From NCBI RefSeq assembly GCF_026914185.1, contig NC_070563.1, positions 6,159,001 to 6,223,000 on the forward strand: 64,000 nucleotides of DNA, given 5' to 3'. The DNA is from Puccinia triticina. Taxonomy: Eukaryota > Basidiomycota > Pucciniomycetes > Pucciniales > Pucciniaceae. Below the pieces are notes generated by a model. That model saw only the letters and a list, made by a program, of their open reading frames with translations, ran no database searches and was not told the origin of the DNA. The position numbers and the translations under genes were made by a program. Shown piece by piece: positions 34,261 to 46,420 of this stretch; the first letter of the stretch is position 1, and each line of letters opens with the position of its first letter.

Positions 34261-35073
34261 TGACAGCAGGACACAAGAAAAGAGGGGGGAAATAGTTTGG
34301 ATTTCTTGGGATAAAGAAATACAAACTGGGAGAGAGGAAGAGAAAGAGAGAGAAAAGAGAAGATCTGGCCTAGACTTCAAGTCTTTATAAATTGATCTGG
34401 GCTATTCTCAACCTGGAAAAGTTGGATGCCAGCTGTGCCAGGCCAAAAAGAGTGCATCAGCCTCCACTCACAACAAGGAAACGTTGGTGGGATTCAGAAG
34501 TAGGGTTACTACTCTGCTCTGGTTTTATAGGTCTTAACCAGAGATAACCTTTTGATCTTTTATGATTGAAAGAGTTGAAGAAATGAAGAAACAATCAAGA
34601 GCAACAGAGTTTCACTCTGGATAAGCAAGGTTCAGTGAAAGAGTTTACTTACTGTCAATATCCTAGGCGCCTGTGACGTTAGGTATACTGGGAGCGTGGT
34701 GTTCTCTTTGGTGGTGATCCTGGGTTATCTGGGGTCTGGTGTTCTGAAGTATGTGTATCCTCCTCAGGCAAGGGGGATCCTGACTTAAATTTTCACAGTT
34801 TGCTTATGTAATTACATATGTACATGTGGTTTGGCGCGCCTGGTAGCGCTGACACGTCACAACTGCACATGCGGGCCACAACTCAAGAACTCAGGGAAGG
34901 AGTATAGTTACAAAGAATTGGTAAGTTGTAACTAGGGTCAAAATTGCATGGGGAAACAGAATATGAAGTCAAAACAAGGATATCTCTTAAGGTGAAAAAG
35001 ATTTGAAGTAATTCATATGTAAAAAGTAGAAAAGGCAGACTTTAGGTCAGCTGTGCTGACTCTAAGGCTGACA
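34261..35073 (-). repeat. LTR-like repeat, family 1, minus orientation
   Basis: In minus orientation it runs TGTCAGCC to CTGCTGTCA, as the copy at 30801-31734 does. A TATAAAAC site and Ser/Thr-codon-free pyrimidine tracts lie in the middle. It interrupts the hAT remnant, so it inserted later. Confidence 0.65.
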
Positions 35074-36847
35074 CCACATCCTTCCTCAGTTGTTTTAGGA
35101 AGAAAAAAGGCGAAATACTCCAGAAATTCAGAGAGGAAGCAGAGAAGTTCACCTTTGTTGATTCCAATAAGAGATCAACTTGCAAAGAGGAGAGCCAATC
35201 ACAAGCTGGCCCAGACAACCTTTGATCATGCCTGTTTAAAGAAAAGAAGTGCAAGCTGACCTTGCTCAACAAAGAGATAACCAGCTACTTAGAAGCTGAG
35301 TGTGTGGATGAAGGCTGCAACCGATTGGCGTTCTGGAAATCACATTGAGTCAAAATGCCAACTCTTGCAAATATTTCTAGGACACTCTTAGCCATTCTGG
35401 CAACAAGTGCTCCTTGTCAGCGCTCTTTCTTGGTTGGATGGCACATTCAAACTTTCTCCAGAAACCGCTGTAAAGCTCAAAAGTATTCCTGAGAACCTTT
35501 TGCTGAGTGCAGAAAGGGATGAATGAGGGTACCTCTGCCTTTCCTGGGTCACTAGACACTAAAACAAGCCCCCCAATCTACGATTGGAAGGTTTATGTAG
35601 TGATAGTGGAGGTGTATCAAAAGATAGCCTACATTGAACAAGTGGCTTTGGGGATATGGGTGATGTAACCAGTGCTGAGTGAGTTGTAAGTTGATACAGT
35701 CCGTGTGTTGCCGCAAAGGGGGTTGTGGAACACCCTGACAGAGGGGTTAATGATGAGTGATCAATGAAATAGAGTTGTGATATGTATGTAATTGTTATGT
35801 AACAAGGGTAAAACCACAATATAGTGGGGCTAATACTGTAGAGTGAGCAAGTGTTGTACTGTTATGGGGTAAGCTGAGTGCAAGTAGTTTGCTGAGAGAA
35901 ATTACAACTGGGGGGAGGAGAGCCTCCTTAAATAGAAAAGATTGAGGTATTTTAGCTCCAGGGGAACCAAGGAATGAGGGATTTTAGCTACCCTGAGCTG
36001 TCAACTGATGTCATGTGCAAGCTGCATGAGGGGTTTTTGCTAGCTTGACACCTGCATGAACTGCAGCCCCTATTACACTAGTCTGCATGCACCTGAATAA
36101 GACTGCATAAGCCTGCATAAGACTGCATAAGACTGCATAAGACTGCATAAGACTGCATAAGCCTGCATAAGCCTGCATCTAGTGTGCATGACACTGCATG
36201 ACACTGCATGAAACTGCATGACATGTGCATAGCACAATGTAATGAGTGCAGCTGATGAGGTAAAGCATATCTAAAGGGTAGACAATTGTCAGAGTGGCCC
36301 ATGTAATGGATTACATGGTCCTGGGTAAGGGTGGTTCATGTAACGGATTACATGACCTGAGTATGGTGTTTTGTGTGTATGAAAATGACTGATGGTGTCT
36401 TGAAGGGGTTGTATCTTCTGATCCAGAGGGGTGTAAGGTGTGTTGTCCATGCGGTGCTGTGTAGTTTTAGCCGTAGAATCCAGTGGTTCCGCCATATTGA
36501 TTGATTTGTGAGTGTACATACTACATATGATAAAATGGGCTAGATGGGTAACCATAAAGCATACCACACCGCATGTCCCCAAAAACCCTTGCCTCAATCT
36601 TATGTTTAATGAGCTGGAATGATAACACAATCATACAGCTTAAATAAATTATGCACATATTTTCTTCTTTTCTATTTCACCTTTTGTTCAGTAATAAGTC
36701 CACAACTATGCCCCTTCTCCTCCATACCATGTGTCCTGGAATACAATCGGATCTCCAATTGGAGCTAGGCTGTCCCAAGCCCAATCCAATCCTCAGATCC
36801 ATTGGGTCAATCTGAAATGACAGGGTTTGGATCGGAACCCTATTAAT
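35074..36847. other. Repeat-derived gene-free region
   Basis: No real gene. The block around 35900-36060 shares GAGGAGAGCCTCCTT with a TATA-like AAATAG and the GAGGGATTTT(A/T)GCT words of the 29.99-30.08 kb region, which suggests promoter parts of one LTR family. Confidence 0.4.
36089..36218. repeat. 10-bp tandem repeat (G(A/C)CTGCATAA)
   Basis: About nine units of GACTGCATAA or GCCTGCATAA are followed by four GACACTGCAT variants. Confidence 0.9.
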
Positions 36848-37079
36848 CACCAGGGAAGAAAGTGTGGAACTCTCCAGAGAGTGCCAGACCGTAATTTTTG
36901 TCTAGAAGTCTGCCAGATATGAACCATTTCCCCATGTGTAAATGAGTTGTGGGTTGGCCATGTGTTTATACTCAACTCATACTGATCTTATCTGTATCAA
37001 ATCTTGTTGGATTTGGTGAGTTAGACTCGTATAATGGCTTTCTCCACTCCACTGCCATTACAAAGACGTATTCTCCACT

Positions 37080-37640
37080 GACTGTTGTGTACCGGCCAGG
37101 AATTTGAGACAACCTCCAATTGATTACTGTGTTGTATGGCCATCAAGTGGAGAAAACCTCTGTGTAATGACTGGTTTAGATGGCCATCAGGTGAAGTGAT
37201 TCACAACTCCATGATGCTGTGTAATGGACATGAAGTGCATCCATCCTCCAGTTAATGAACATGTATCCCAGAATTTGAGCGGAGACATCCTCCACCCAAT
37301 GACTGTTGTTCATGGCCATTGAGTTAATGGATTCTCATATCAATAACTGGTGTATACTGGCCATTGAGTGGAGATCTCCTCCACTTGATTACACATTAAT
37401 GGGCTTTGAAACACCCAGCTAAATGACCAGTACATGATGTTCATCAAGAAGTGCCTTTCTCATCTTGATGAACCAGGAAGAATTACACATTGCGCTGGGG
37501 AAGTCCTGGATCAATGCTCAGTACATGCTGATGCTGGCCATTCAGCTGGGCTTTGGAGACTGGGTGGCCATTATATACTGCCTGGCGAGCTTGGGAAGGC
37601 CTGCTCGATGACCAGTATGTGCTGTTCATCGGGCTAGGGC
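37080..37640. repeat. Degenerate ATGACC/GGCCATCA array in element C
   Basis: Words such as GGCCATCAAGTGGAG and ATGACTGGT recur every 40-60 nt, as at 11300-11880. Confidence 0.6.
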
Positions 37641-37672
37641 CTCCATGTGATGACCATCAGGTACTGGTCATC

Positions 37673-37925
37673 GGATTTGGGTTCGGCAAGGCTGCAGATT
37701 GATTTCCACTTCAATTGTCCACCATAACGTACGGCCGAACCTTGCGGTGGACAAACTACAGGGGTCCCCGAGTCGGGGGAGCCCTATTGCAATGACTAGC
37801 ACTGATTTGGGTTCGGGGACGCAGCAGATTAATGCACACTGCACTTGTCCACCGTAACGTACGGCCAAACGATGCGGTGGACAAATGAAAGGGGTCCCCG
37901 AGTCGGCAGAGCCCTATTGTGATGA
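37673..37925. repeat. Tandem duplication of about 130 bp
   Basis: Two units carry GATTTGGGTTCGG, AACGTACGGCC, GCGGTGGACAAA and GGGGTCCCCGAGTCGG in the same order, at about 37673-37800 and 37805-37925. Confidence 0.85.
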
Positions 37926-39250
37926 CCAGCAAGTACTGATCATCGCGCCAGCATTTCTGATCTTTTGGGGCAGTACACACTGCCCGTCAAGCTCAGAAAA
38001 GCCCAAATGGATGGCCAGCATGTGGTGGCCATTGAGAGGCGAATTTTCCAGTGCAATGAACAGCACCCACTGTTCATCGAGTCTGGGTAAATGTGTGATA
38101 TTTTTGCCAATTTCCACCCTAAAATTGGCCCAAACATGAGGGTGGGCATTAAAACAGAAAAAAAACCCTCACCAGGGAAACAGGGGGATGCTAAGCCAAT
38201 CTTTGTTTCCCCAGGCGTCCATAGTTCAATTGTGCCAACCTTCAAACCCACATACACAAATTGTTTTAACACTTTTCCTCACAAGTTTTGTGGCACTCCT
38301 GCTGGCCGATGACCAATCATTTTCAGTGGTCTGGATACAGCCTGACCGCAGTACAGAAGTCTCAACTGACAGCAGGTGCTACATCAGCACCATGTTATGA
38401 GAGAAATGGCACCATGTTGTTGCACCATAGACATGGATACCTGTGACGAAATAATGCTACACCGAAGAAAATTAATGGAAAATGGTTTGTGAAGAAAAGA
38501 TACAAGATGATCAATCTACAAGACAAATGGTTCTAACCACACTGGGATATGCGTGGGGATTTCCTCCCGATTTGATATGGGAATTGACATGTCAGAAATA
38601 TGCCACAAGGATTCATCCACCAGTGTGCAGATCCTCCGAATTTGCTATATCTCACAAGTATGTTCCATAATGTGATTTTATGTGTGTTTTGAATGAAAAA
38701 ATCTGCAATTCCAAAAAATTACCTGGCAGTCGGCTAAGGATATGTTTGAGGGTAAGATTCATACATTCTTGGAAAAGCTTGTGTGCAATGAAGATCACTT
38801 CTGCAATTGTAATAATGATGAAACAAACACAAAACTTCAACAGAGAGATCCTTGTGGGTTGGCATTGAATTATAGATCATTTCACAAACACTTTGTCAGC
38901 CTTAGAGATACAACAAGTATCCAAAAGACTGCAATAACCTAGTAAATAATAATAATTATTAAATTATTATTGCAGAATCAGATTCCTCATCATAAATTAA
39001 GGGGGGTCACCCACTTAAAGTACCCCCTTATTCCTATTCCTTCATGTACTAATTGTATAAATAAGAATTGGCCCCAGAAAGCGCCCAAAAATAGTATTAC
39101 ATACATAAATTTAGTAAAACAAACAGTGTACATAAAATTAAACTGTTGTACATTAATGAGTAATATTACTCGTGTAAAAATACCCCGTGAAAGTATTATG
39201 TAGACTTCTACTGAAGCTCTTTCACATGACAATTGGTTATAAACATGTCA

Positions 39251-39887
39251 TGTGACAGAGTCAGGGAAATTAGTCTATTACAATACAATTAAATTACCCA
39301 CAGCCAAGCCCTTTTCACGGCTACACCCCTGGATACTCCCATAGGGGAAAAAGGACTCAATGTTTACGCCCACTGAAGTCCCCTCTATAAATAGAGGCCT
39401 ATTTGGCCCTCAGGAAAAGATCCCTCAGACCATTCACCGCCAATAAACTGTAAGTTGCTGTGAATATTCTCCTCTGCTACTATTGTAGCCCCTTTTCCCT
39501 TTAAACCATCCCCAGCACGTAAAATCCACTGGATTAAACCTTTAAATATTAAAAATCCCTTATTAGCATATTTACAAGCTTTATCCTTAAAAGTAGTTGC
39601 CGTCAGACCCCTGCCTCTGACAAGCAGCCAATCAGCTTAAGCGCTTACCACCTACTTTTTTACGCCAAATTTATTCCCTGTAATTAATAATTATATATTA
39701 TTAATTACATAATAAATCCTCCTCTTTTTAAAGAGTGTTTAAAACCCTTGTAGTGGCCAAATTACCACGTAACAAGTTTAGTAATTTACATTACTAGTGT
39801 TTACATCAGCACAGTTATAGTGCTAGGGCCCAAAACCCTTAATTTTGACGGGTTTTTGCCCTAAGCTTCATAAACAGAGCTGTCACA
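39251..39887 (+). repeat. Solo LTR, family 2, nested in element C
   Basis: TGTGACAG and CTGTCACA give an 8-bp terminal inverted repeat with TG...CA ends. A CTATAAATAG TATA box lies at about 39384 and AATAAA at about 39442. No 5-bp duplication flanks these ends. An alternative pair of boundaries gives TAAAC at 39240-39244 and 39871-39875. Confidence 0.6.
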
Positions 39888-40040
39888 CTTGACCTACAGT
39901 TACACTGGTATTGGGAAGAAAGTGAACAAAGACTTCAATTTAACATTGAACTCACATCAGACTAACTTACATACAAAATTACGGCCTGGCACTCTCTAGA
40001 GAGTGCAACACTTTCTTCCCTGGTGAATGGTGTTCCTGAA

Positions 40041-40188
40041 TCAGTGGGTGACTTCCTGTCAAGATCTGAGGGCCTCCCAGAAGCAATCTAGAGTCCCAAA
40101 AGCTAGATTTACCTGTGAAAATCTAGACGTTTTGGGTCTATATCCACAACTGTGAGGGATTCAGATTTCAAGGGAAGTCATCCAGTGA
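40041..40188. mobile_element. 148-bp MITE related to the 12.5-14.5 kb element ends
   Basis: TGGGTGACTTCC on the left pairs with GGAAGTCATCCA on the right. The GACTTCCTGTCAA and AGATCTGAG words are shared with 14400-14450. Confidence 0.5.
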
Positions 40189-41019
40189 TCATTCTCAATG
40201 GAAAAAAAACTTGATTCATACATTTTCCATTCTCAAGGATAACTAGCTCATGTACACCACTAATGAAAATATGTACAGGATGCACCTTGAGCATGCACAT
40301 GTCCCAATGTTGGAATCATTCCAATTTCATGGTTAATTCCAAATCAAAGTTTCTTTTAAGCAAATAATGAATCCATTTTCCAGGGTACTGCCCCAGCTCC
40401 ACCTCCTGGTGGAACCAGCTTCAGCTGCCCCAGACCATCCAGTGCTGCACCGCTGCTGGCCAGTACACGCCTCCAATCTTCAGCATTCATGTTCCAGCTA
40501 TCCACTCCTCTCTTTGATCCTTATCTCTATCCCCCTTTTTTGTGTGATCATATGTAAGAGACACCAGCTGAAAGGGCCTGCCAATTCCGCGGGTGACTGA
40601 AAATAAGGTGGAGGCTGTTGAAATTGGAGTCTGGGAGTTTCCTTTTTCACCCTGCTCTGGCACATTGATGGACACGGAATAGTGATATTTATGAAACCTA
40701 AACGTAGAATATTGGATGCATATATTTAAACATGTTTCCTATTGTTGTTTCTCTTTTCTTCGTCCAAATTTTTGGCTTCTTTCTTCTGAGTCTCACTCAT
40801 CTGGTCTCGGCTCATTTGTGTTAACTCTAGGTTCGCACACTTCTCACTGGTTGTTAGTCTTCACTCAGTTTTATGCTAACGCCTGTGGTGGGAAACACAA
40901 ATATCTTTTGTCCTCAACAAATAGTATTATACTTCAAGTAGTTTTATTGAATTCTTCTTATGATATCCTGCCCCCTTAAAAAATACATTACATTATAGTC
41001 ATTCAGGCTTATCATTCTA
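40189..41019. other. Gene-free region downstream of mannanase 2
   Basis: Short ORFs only. The sequence near 40925-40990 may include the mannanase 2 3' UTR. Confidence 0.35.
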
Positions 41020-44014
41020 CTATGTTTTGAGAAAAACTGGTTTCGAAATTTTGCCAGGGACCCCATCGGCGCTTATTGCACGGACCGCAAACCAACCACC
41101 AGATGAGGAATCTTCTGGGACTATAGCGCCAAGTTGAACTGGACTGTGAAGTTTCTGAGTGTCCTCAATGGTTCCCTTGTCAAAGGGCTGGCCCGGGTAT
41201 GAGATCGAATCTTCAGGATTATCTTGTCTTGAAAAATTGGACTTCTTGGGACAAGATGCTGGTGATTCCGGTGCACACCACTTGTTGTCCACCCAACCCG
41301 TATGTAATTTTTTCGGTACTGGTCTGGACAATGTGATCTTGATCGGTTTTGTGGGCTCGTTTGGTTTGAGGGGGATAAATAGTTGACCAGCATCAACGTT
41401 ATCCGGTATGTATTTTGAGATAACCCTCAGATTATTCTTATTTTTAGCCCCGGCCTGCGCAGTGTATTGGCATGGTAAGCTTCATGGCGTTCTTTGCGCT
41501 ACTGGCGAGGAGGGGAAAGATTCCTTACACCTAGAATTTGGTATCTCTGCGCCCAAGCAGAGCCCCGCCAAGATATTCCATAAGTTGTACCATTGTTAAG
41601 AAGGAATGCTTCTGGGGGGCCAGGTACCGGTTTAGGTGGCGGCTCTAGCCCAAGGATTCGATAGCTGCTTGATCGACCCAGGAACGATGTTTCAACTCAG
41701 CAATTGACGTCGTCCTTTTATATAAATAGAAAAAATAATAAGTTTTAAGCGAAAGGCTTCAGAACACACCTAGCATTATAAGTGGACGAAATGACTTCAG
41801 CCTCTTGTGTGTCGAAATTTTTCGATGTCTGGTTCTTGAATCCAGGAGCATGATAGGCAAAAATGTTGTGGCCTTCACCATGGGTCAGGAAACCTCCCTT
41901 CTCGGAATGCGGAAGCAGCGACCACACAAAAGCTCCGGCACAAGTTATGTTCTTATAAAAGGCCTCATAGGTTTCGGCTTGCTCATCTGTCATCAGAGCA
42001 AAAAATATTAGGCATCCCACCAAATTTGATTAATAAAACAGCGGGCATCTCACAAAAGCCGTGTTCGCCGACAATGAAGGTCTTCTCATGCAGTTGTACC
42101 AGATCTTGAAGACTAGATCTCCGTATTACGGTCAGTATGCCTTTCAAAACGGTTGTCATAGACTCGAGCAAAACACGCACTTTTTATAAAACCTAGTATC
42201 ACCTGTACCATCTGAATACGTATTATGAAATCATTTTTCTCTGTTACTGAACGGATATTCTTCCGCATTAGAATTGAATCAATTGACTCACAAAAATGGT
42301 AAGAAAATAAGTCTACAAACGGGGAATCTAGTACTTCGTCATTCCATGCGGCTGATGGATTCCGCGAGCTGTTTCGATGCTTTTAGTATGCGAGGAAAGC
42401 AGCTGGTATTGTACGCAGTGTAGAAAAATAGACTCACAAGCTGCCATCCATTACCAACGTTTTTGGAGCCAGTGACTTGATGTGTTGCGCGATCTCAATT
42501 GTCCACTGATTAATCCCAACCGCCCCACACCCCCGTCAGCTTCCAGTCTTTCCACATCAAATTTTCAGAAAGAAGAGATCAAGTCATCATGACTGACACT
42601 GGCCGGGGCAGCCCTTTTATCTATGGAAAATAGAAGTCATGAGCTTGCGTGTATTAGGTGTATATCACTAGGATTGAGATATGAAAGAATTTTCAGCGAA
42701 GGAACATACAAATCTTCTGATTTTTATCACCCCAATTCATTTCATTTCCCGTCTCAAAAGCTAGAACAGTCTCGTCATTACCAATCCGGATCCCGTTGAA
42801 GGTGTTGATTCGGTTCAAGAAAAAAGCGATGATTTGTTTGTAGCTCCGAATCATTTCGGGGTCTGTGAACCAATCCACCGCCTGGTTTGCAACCGTGTAG
42901 TCCTCGATTCCGTACCTGTGTCGGATCAACTGTGAATGAAGTGATGCGAATTTCAGAAACGCCCTCAGAATGAAAAATCGTCAGAATTGTTAACTTACAT
43001 CATTGAAATTTCCGACCCAGTTTGTCCCGCTAGTCCCATAGTCCTACATGGCAAAAGAACATAACGCTAAAATTAGTCCAAACTAGTTAGATGTGAATGC
43101 AGAAATCACTCTGTACATTTGCATACCTGATTGATGATTGGGATTATGAGCCTGATACCATATTGACGAGATAAGTCCAAACTTCACACAACGATCAAAG
43201 GTTGAGGGATTTTAGCAGATAAAAAGATGAAGTTAGCTTGCCAAGGGAAGTTAATCTCACATTTTATCTATTTTCCTCCAATTTGTTTCATTATATATCC
43301 AGTCTAATATCCGAAAGTTCATGTCCTGAGTGAGTACATTGCCCCAAACTTGAAATAAAAGGGTTGATCTCACCACTGGCGTTATCGTCCCAACCAAGGA
43401 TGTGAGATGAAGACGGTGGTTCCCGGCCGTCTGTGAACATTGTGTTGGCCACATGCAGTGTGTAAGTGCGAGTGACCGGGCTACCGAAAGCTGAAATTGT
43501 TTGTATTAAATCACGTCCTTGAAACTCTCCGCCTGTTGCGGTTATGCACAAGTCAACCATCTTGTCAGGCCAAGTCAAGCTGGATTCATTCATTTTTTCT
43601 CTTGCTCACCTTCGAAGATAGTGGGAGAGCTTCCCAACGTGAATTCACGCCAAAGGATGAAGTGAAGAATATTGTCCAAGAACCGATGATTGTTCAATTG
43701 GTATGATTTCCAAACTTTGCAAGATGATACACTAGGGAAGAGGATACCCACTTGAAACTCCTGAAATCGAAAAGCGTGTCATTGATGTAAAGATGCCCAT
43801 CCCCAGGTGCAGAAACAAAATCGGACTTGGACCCAAGTGCTGAAACAAACCCGGCGGCAGACGAATGCCTTTCGAGAAGTCGGGAACTGACACGGGCGGT
43901 GGCTGGTAGGGAACCCTTTGCGGTGTTCAAGGCCGAGCTTGTTGCTAAACCCAACAGACAGAAACCCCATGGTAGACATCCTGCTTGTACCCTTTTTAAG
44001 ACGTTTGACATCAT
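41020..44014 (-). CDS. Secreted GH5-type mannan endo-1,4-beta-mannosidase, copy 2
   Basis: This is the paralogue of the 1.8-4.8 kb gene, with the same exon order. The first exon is 44014-43752 and starts with a signal peptide (core GCLPWGFCLLGLATSSA). The second is a 20-nt microexon at 43629-43610, and the third is 43532-43374. Later motifs are ISAFGSPVTRTYTL, WIYNETNWR, AFETGNEMNW (acid/base Glu) and FIVGEHGF (nucleophile Glu). The C-terminal part runs from PPPKPVPGPPEAFLL through NVDAGQLFIPL to the stop at 41020. The last intron uses a GTAAGG donor and a GCGCAG acceptor, as in copy 1. No disabling lesion was found. Like copy 1 it should degrade extracellular mannan. Confidence 0.85.
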
Positions 44015-45667
44015 TTTTGGAAAACGGTCTGTTCAGAGGGAAAGGTATCCTGTGCTACTCAGGAGAAATGCAGGAAAGGCGGCTTGCGTAATGTCTGCTC
44101 AGATGCGTGGCCGCTATTATAGTAATCTACAGTGATCATTGTATTACGAGTCATGACGAAAAGTTGCGTTGGTACGAGGTGCCTGATGGACATCCAGCTT
44201 CATAGACCGTCTCATGTGGCGGAGTTGATCAATTTCCATTTGGATTCTCATATAAATGGGAAGGAAAATTTCTTCTCCAAGAAGAAATTGGGGGGTTTGT
44301 TGTATCACAGCGGACGCTTTAATCAAACTCATTTTTCGACTGCATGGAGGTTTGCCGGATGGATCCAGTGGCGCGATTGCAAGAGGACCCGGACACAGAA
44401 TGATCTCGTATTACATACTGGATCAGGTTTCACTTATGGTTCTTAAACTGTTTAACAAAAATTTATCACCTACCCTTGCAGGCTATAACACCACATACTA
44501 CGGTGTGTCAATCGAGCCTGCTCGACGCGGGCGTAGCATGTTGCGGGGTGAGTGCCTGGGAGTGGGAGTGGATAGATCGAGAGTACGCAAGGTGACAGGA
44601 AAATCCAGAAAGAAATGTGAAGATACGTCAAAGATAGTGATGCGATATTTTCAGCTCCTACAGAAGAGATACAATCCGCCAAAGAAATCGCAACACGAGG
44701 TGAACAAGTGCCGATTCAGGTCAAAACCCAGTTGCTCGACCACCGTGCCCTCAATTGAATCTGCCCGTGTTTCATGGCCGAAGATGTGTGGAGGGCAAGC
44801 AAAATTTCAGCAGATGGTGCTTTGGAAAACACGCACGCGATTTATTTGGCAAGGTTAGTGACACAGATAGCAGTTATAGGTGAAGTCCTACTGCTTGAGG
44901 CACTACCAGCTGCTATGAGAGCCAAGAGGCATGGAATAGAGCATCAGACCCGAGTTTAACACAGCCCCTCTGAGACTGGAGGAGTATTTACCCCGCAGGG
45001 TCTCGAGACTCAGGCTCCATATTCAACAGGAGCAACATTTGCAGTGCAATTATCAATACTGCTTTAAGCGATGGTGATTGGCAAGTGGTGGTTGAAATGC
45101 TCCCTATGTGATCACTTCGCCCCTCTTGAGGTTCAGCGAGGCAGAGAGCATGTCAACCTCCACCAGCTAGCAAGCGTTATCCCCACGGGCAAAGGCCAGT
45201 CAATGGTCTACCGGGTCACGAAAGACCGAAAAAAGTAACACGTGATCCGTAAGAAGTTTCTGGACTGCAAACAAGAATTAACCCGGCCGGATCGGCTGAA
45301 GCAGATGTCTGGTGATGACGTTATAACAGATCAAGGATGCCTTGCAACCCAAGAGCGGGTGACTGGAAGGTTGGAAAGAGACCAAGGGCGAGGAACTAGG
45401 AGGGGGGAGGGGGCGGACGGAGAATGGCACGTGGAATGAGATGCTCACCAGGTGCAGCAGCAGAATCCACGATACATGGAGTAATTTCAGGCTGCTCCTA
45501 GGTTTTCGCGATTCGACATTGGCTCTTTGGCTCATGATTCCCTTTTCCCGAAGTCCACGGCGCCTCTCTACTGGGATTGCTGTGGTTTTATGTCCAGAGA
45601 CGACCATTTTTTGGATGGCGTGCGGGTACCAAGGTTCGTCACTCCTGCCAGACGACTTGAAGTCTAG

Positions 45668-45738
45668 CTTAACTAAGCCTCTCGAACGGAGGGTCTGGGG
45701 GACCCCGCCCGGAGGGCTCTCCGTAGGAGAGGCTTATG
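45668..45738. repeat. Hairpin, TAAGCCTCTC...GAGAGGCTTA
   Basis: Stem arms TAAGCCTCTCGAACGGAG and CTCCGTAGGAGAGGCTTA surround a GC-rich loop. The preceding TTAACTAAG matches that before the 12.58 kb hairpin. Confidence 0.65.
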
Positions 45739-46327
45739 AATAATGTCTGCAGGCTGGCAGACAAAGGAAGGATTTTCAATCCTAAAAACACAAAAACAAA
45801 ATTTAAAATTCACCAAAATATGTACAAGAAAAACTGAATAGACAGTTTTCTTGGCAGTGCTGATGGGCACCCTCCCCCAAGGTTTTGAGGCATAAACTCC
45901 AAAACTGATTGAAGGAATCCGTTTTGGAGGTCAAAGGAATCCTGGAGGATATTCCATTGCACTGAAGATCCAATTTTGGATTTTCTGATAATATGCACAA
46001 TTGAATATCCTATCTGCAACAATTGGGTGGCTACAGGTGTAGGATCTGCAGATATCTGCAGGCTTGTGAATCCAATATCCACAAGGCATGATGGTTGTAA
46101 TTCCTTGGTTTACATTTCTTTGTGTTTTTTTTTTATTTTTAAAACATTAGTACAGAAAAAATGATAAGGATTGAGGAGATGAGACCAGCGCCATTTGAAA
46201 GCTGAGATTGAGAAGTGTAATTTGGCTCTGGGGCAGGTCCACAGGAGCTGAGGGGGAGGCTGGGTGATGCTAAGTATTTTTCCTCCAGCCATTCATGATT
46301 TCTTTCTCAGCCAAAATTTTGACTTTG

Positions 46328-46420
46328 TGCACAAGTCCCTCCCTGCGGGAGGGGCCGCTTCGCGGCCAGCCACAGCGAGCCTCCCACCAGGGGGGACTTG
46401 TGTCAAGTTAGACTTGAAGT
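46328..46420. repeat. AAGTCCCTCC-family hairpin, member 5
   Basis: ACAAGTCCCTCC pairs with a GGGGGGACTTGT end. Inner GCCGCTTCGCGGC forms a second small stem. CAAGTTAG follows, as in members 2 and 3. Confidence 0.7.

Larger units (their letters stand above)
36848..40025. mobile_element. CACTA-like non-autonomous element C (3178 bp, TSD AAT)
   Basis: CACCAGGGAAGAAAGTGT and its complement mark the ends; the inverted repeat extends about 53 bp through GAGAGTGCCAG and CCGTAATTTT. AAT flanks it exactly at 36845-36847 and 40026-40028. The left two fifths are a degenerate ATGACCGG/GGCCAT array plus a 130-bp tandem duplication. The right part holds a short unrecognised ORF region (38482-38942) and a nested solo LTR. 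No transposase motifs were found. Confidence 0.85.

Noticed and set aside
39240..39875. TAAAC pair as the LTR target duplication
   Set aside because: It would make the LTR begin with ATG instead of TG. The TGTGACAG/CTGTCACA ends fit LTR structure better, so it is mentioned only as an alternative.
44256..44858. 200-codon ORF as a gene
   Set aside because: No motif, no splice context and no secretion signal; kept only as an unsupported ORF in the region note.
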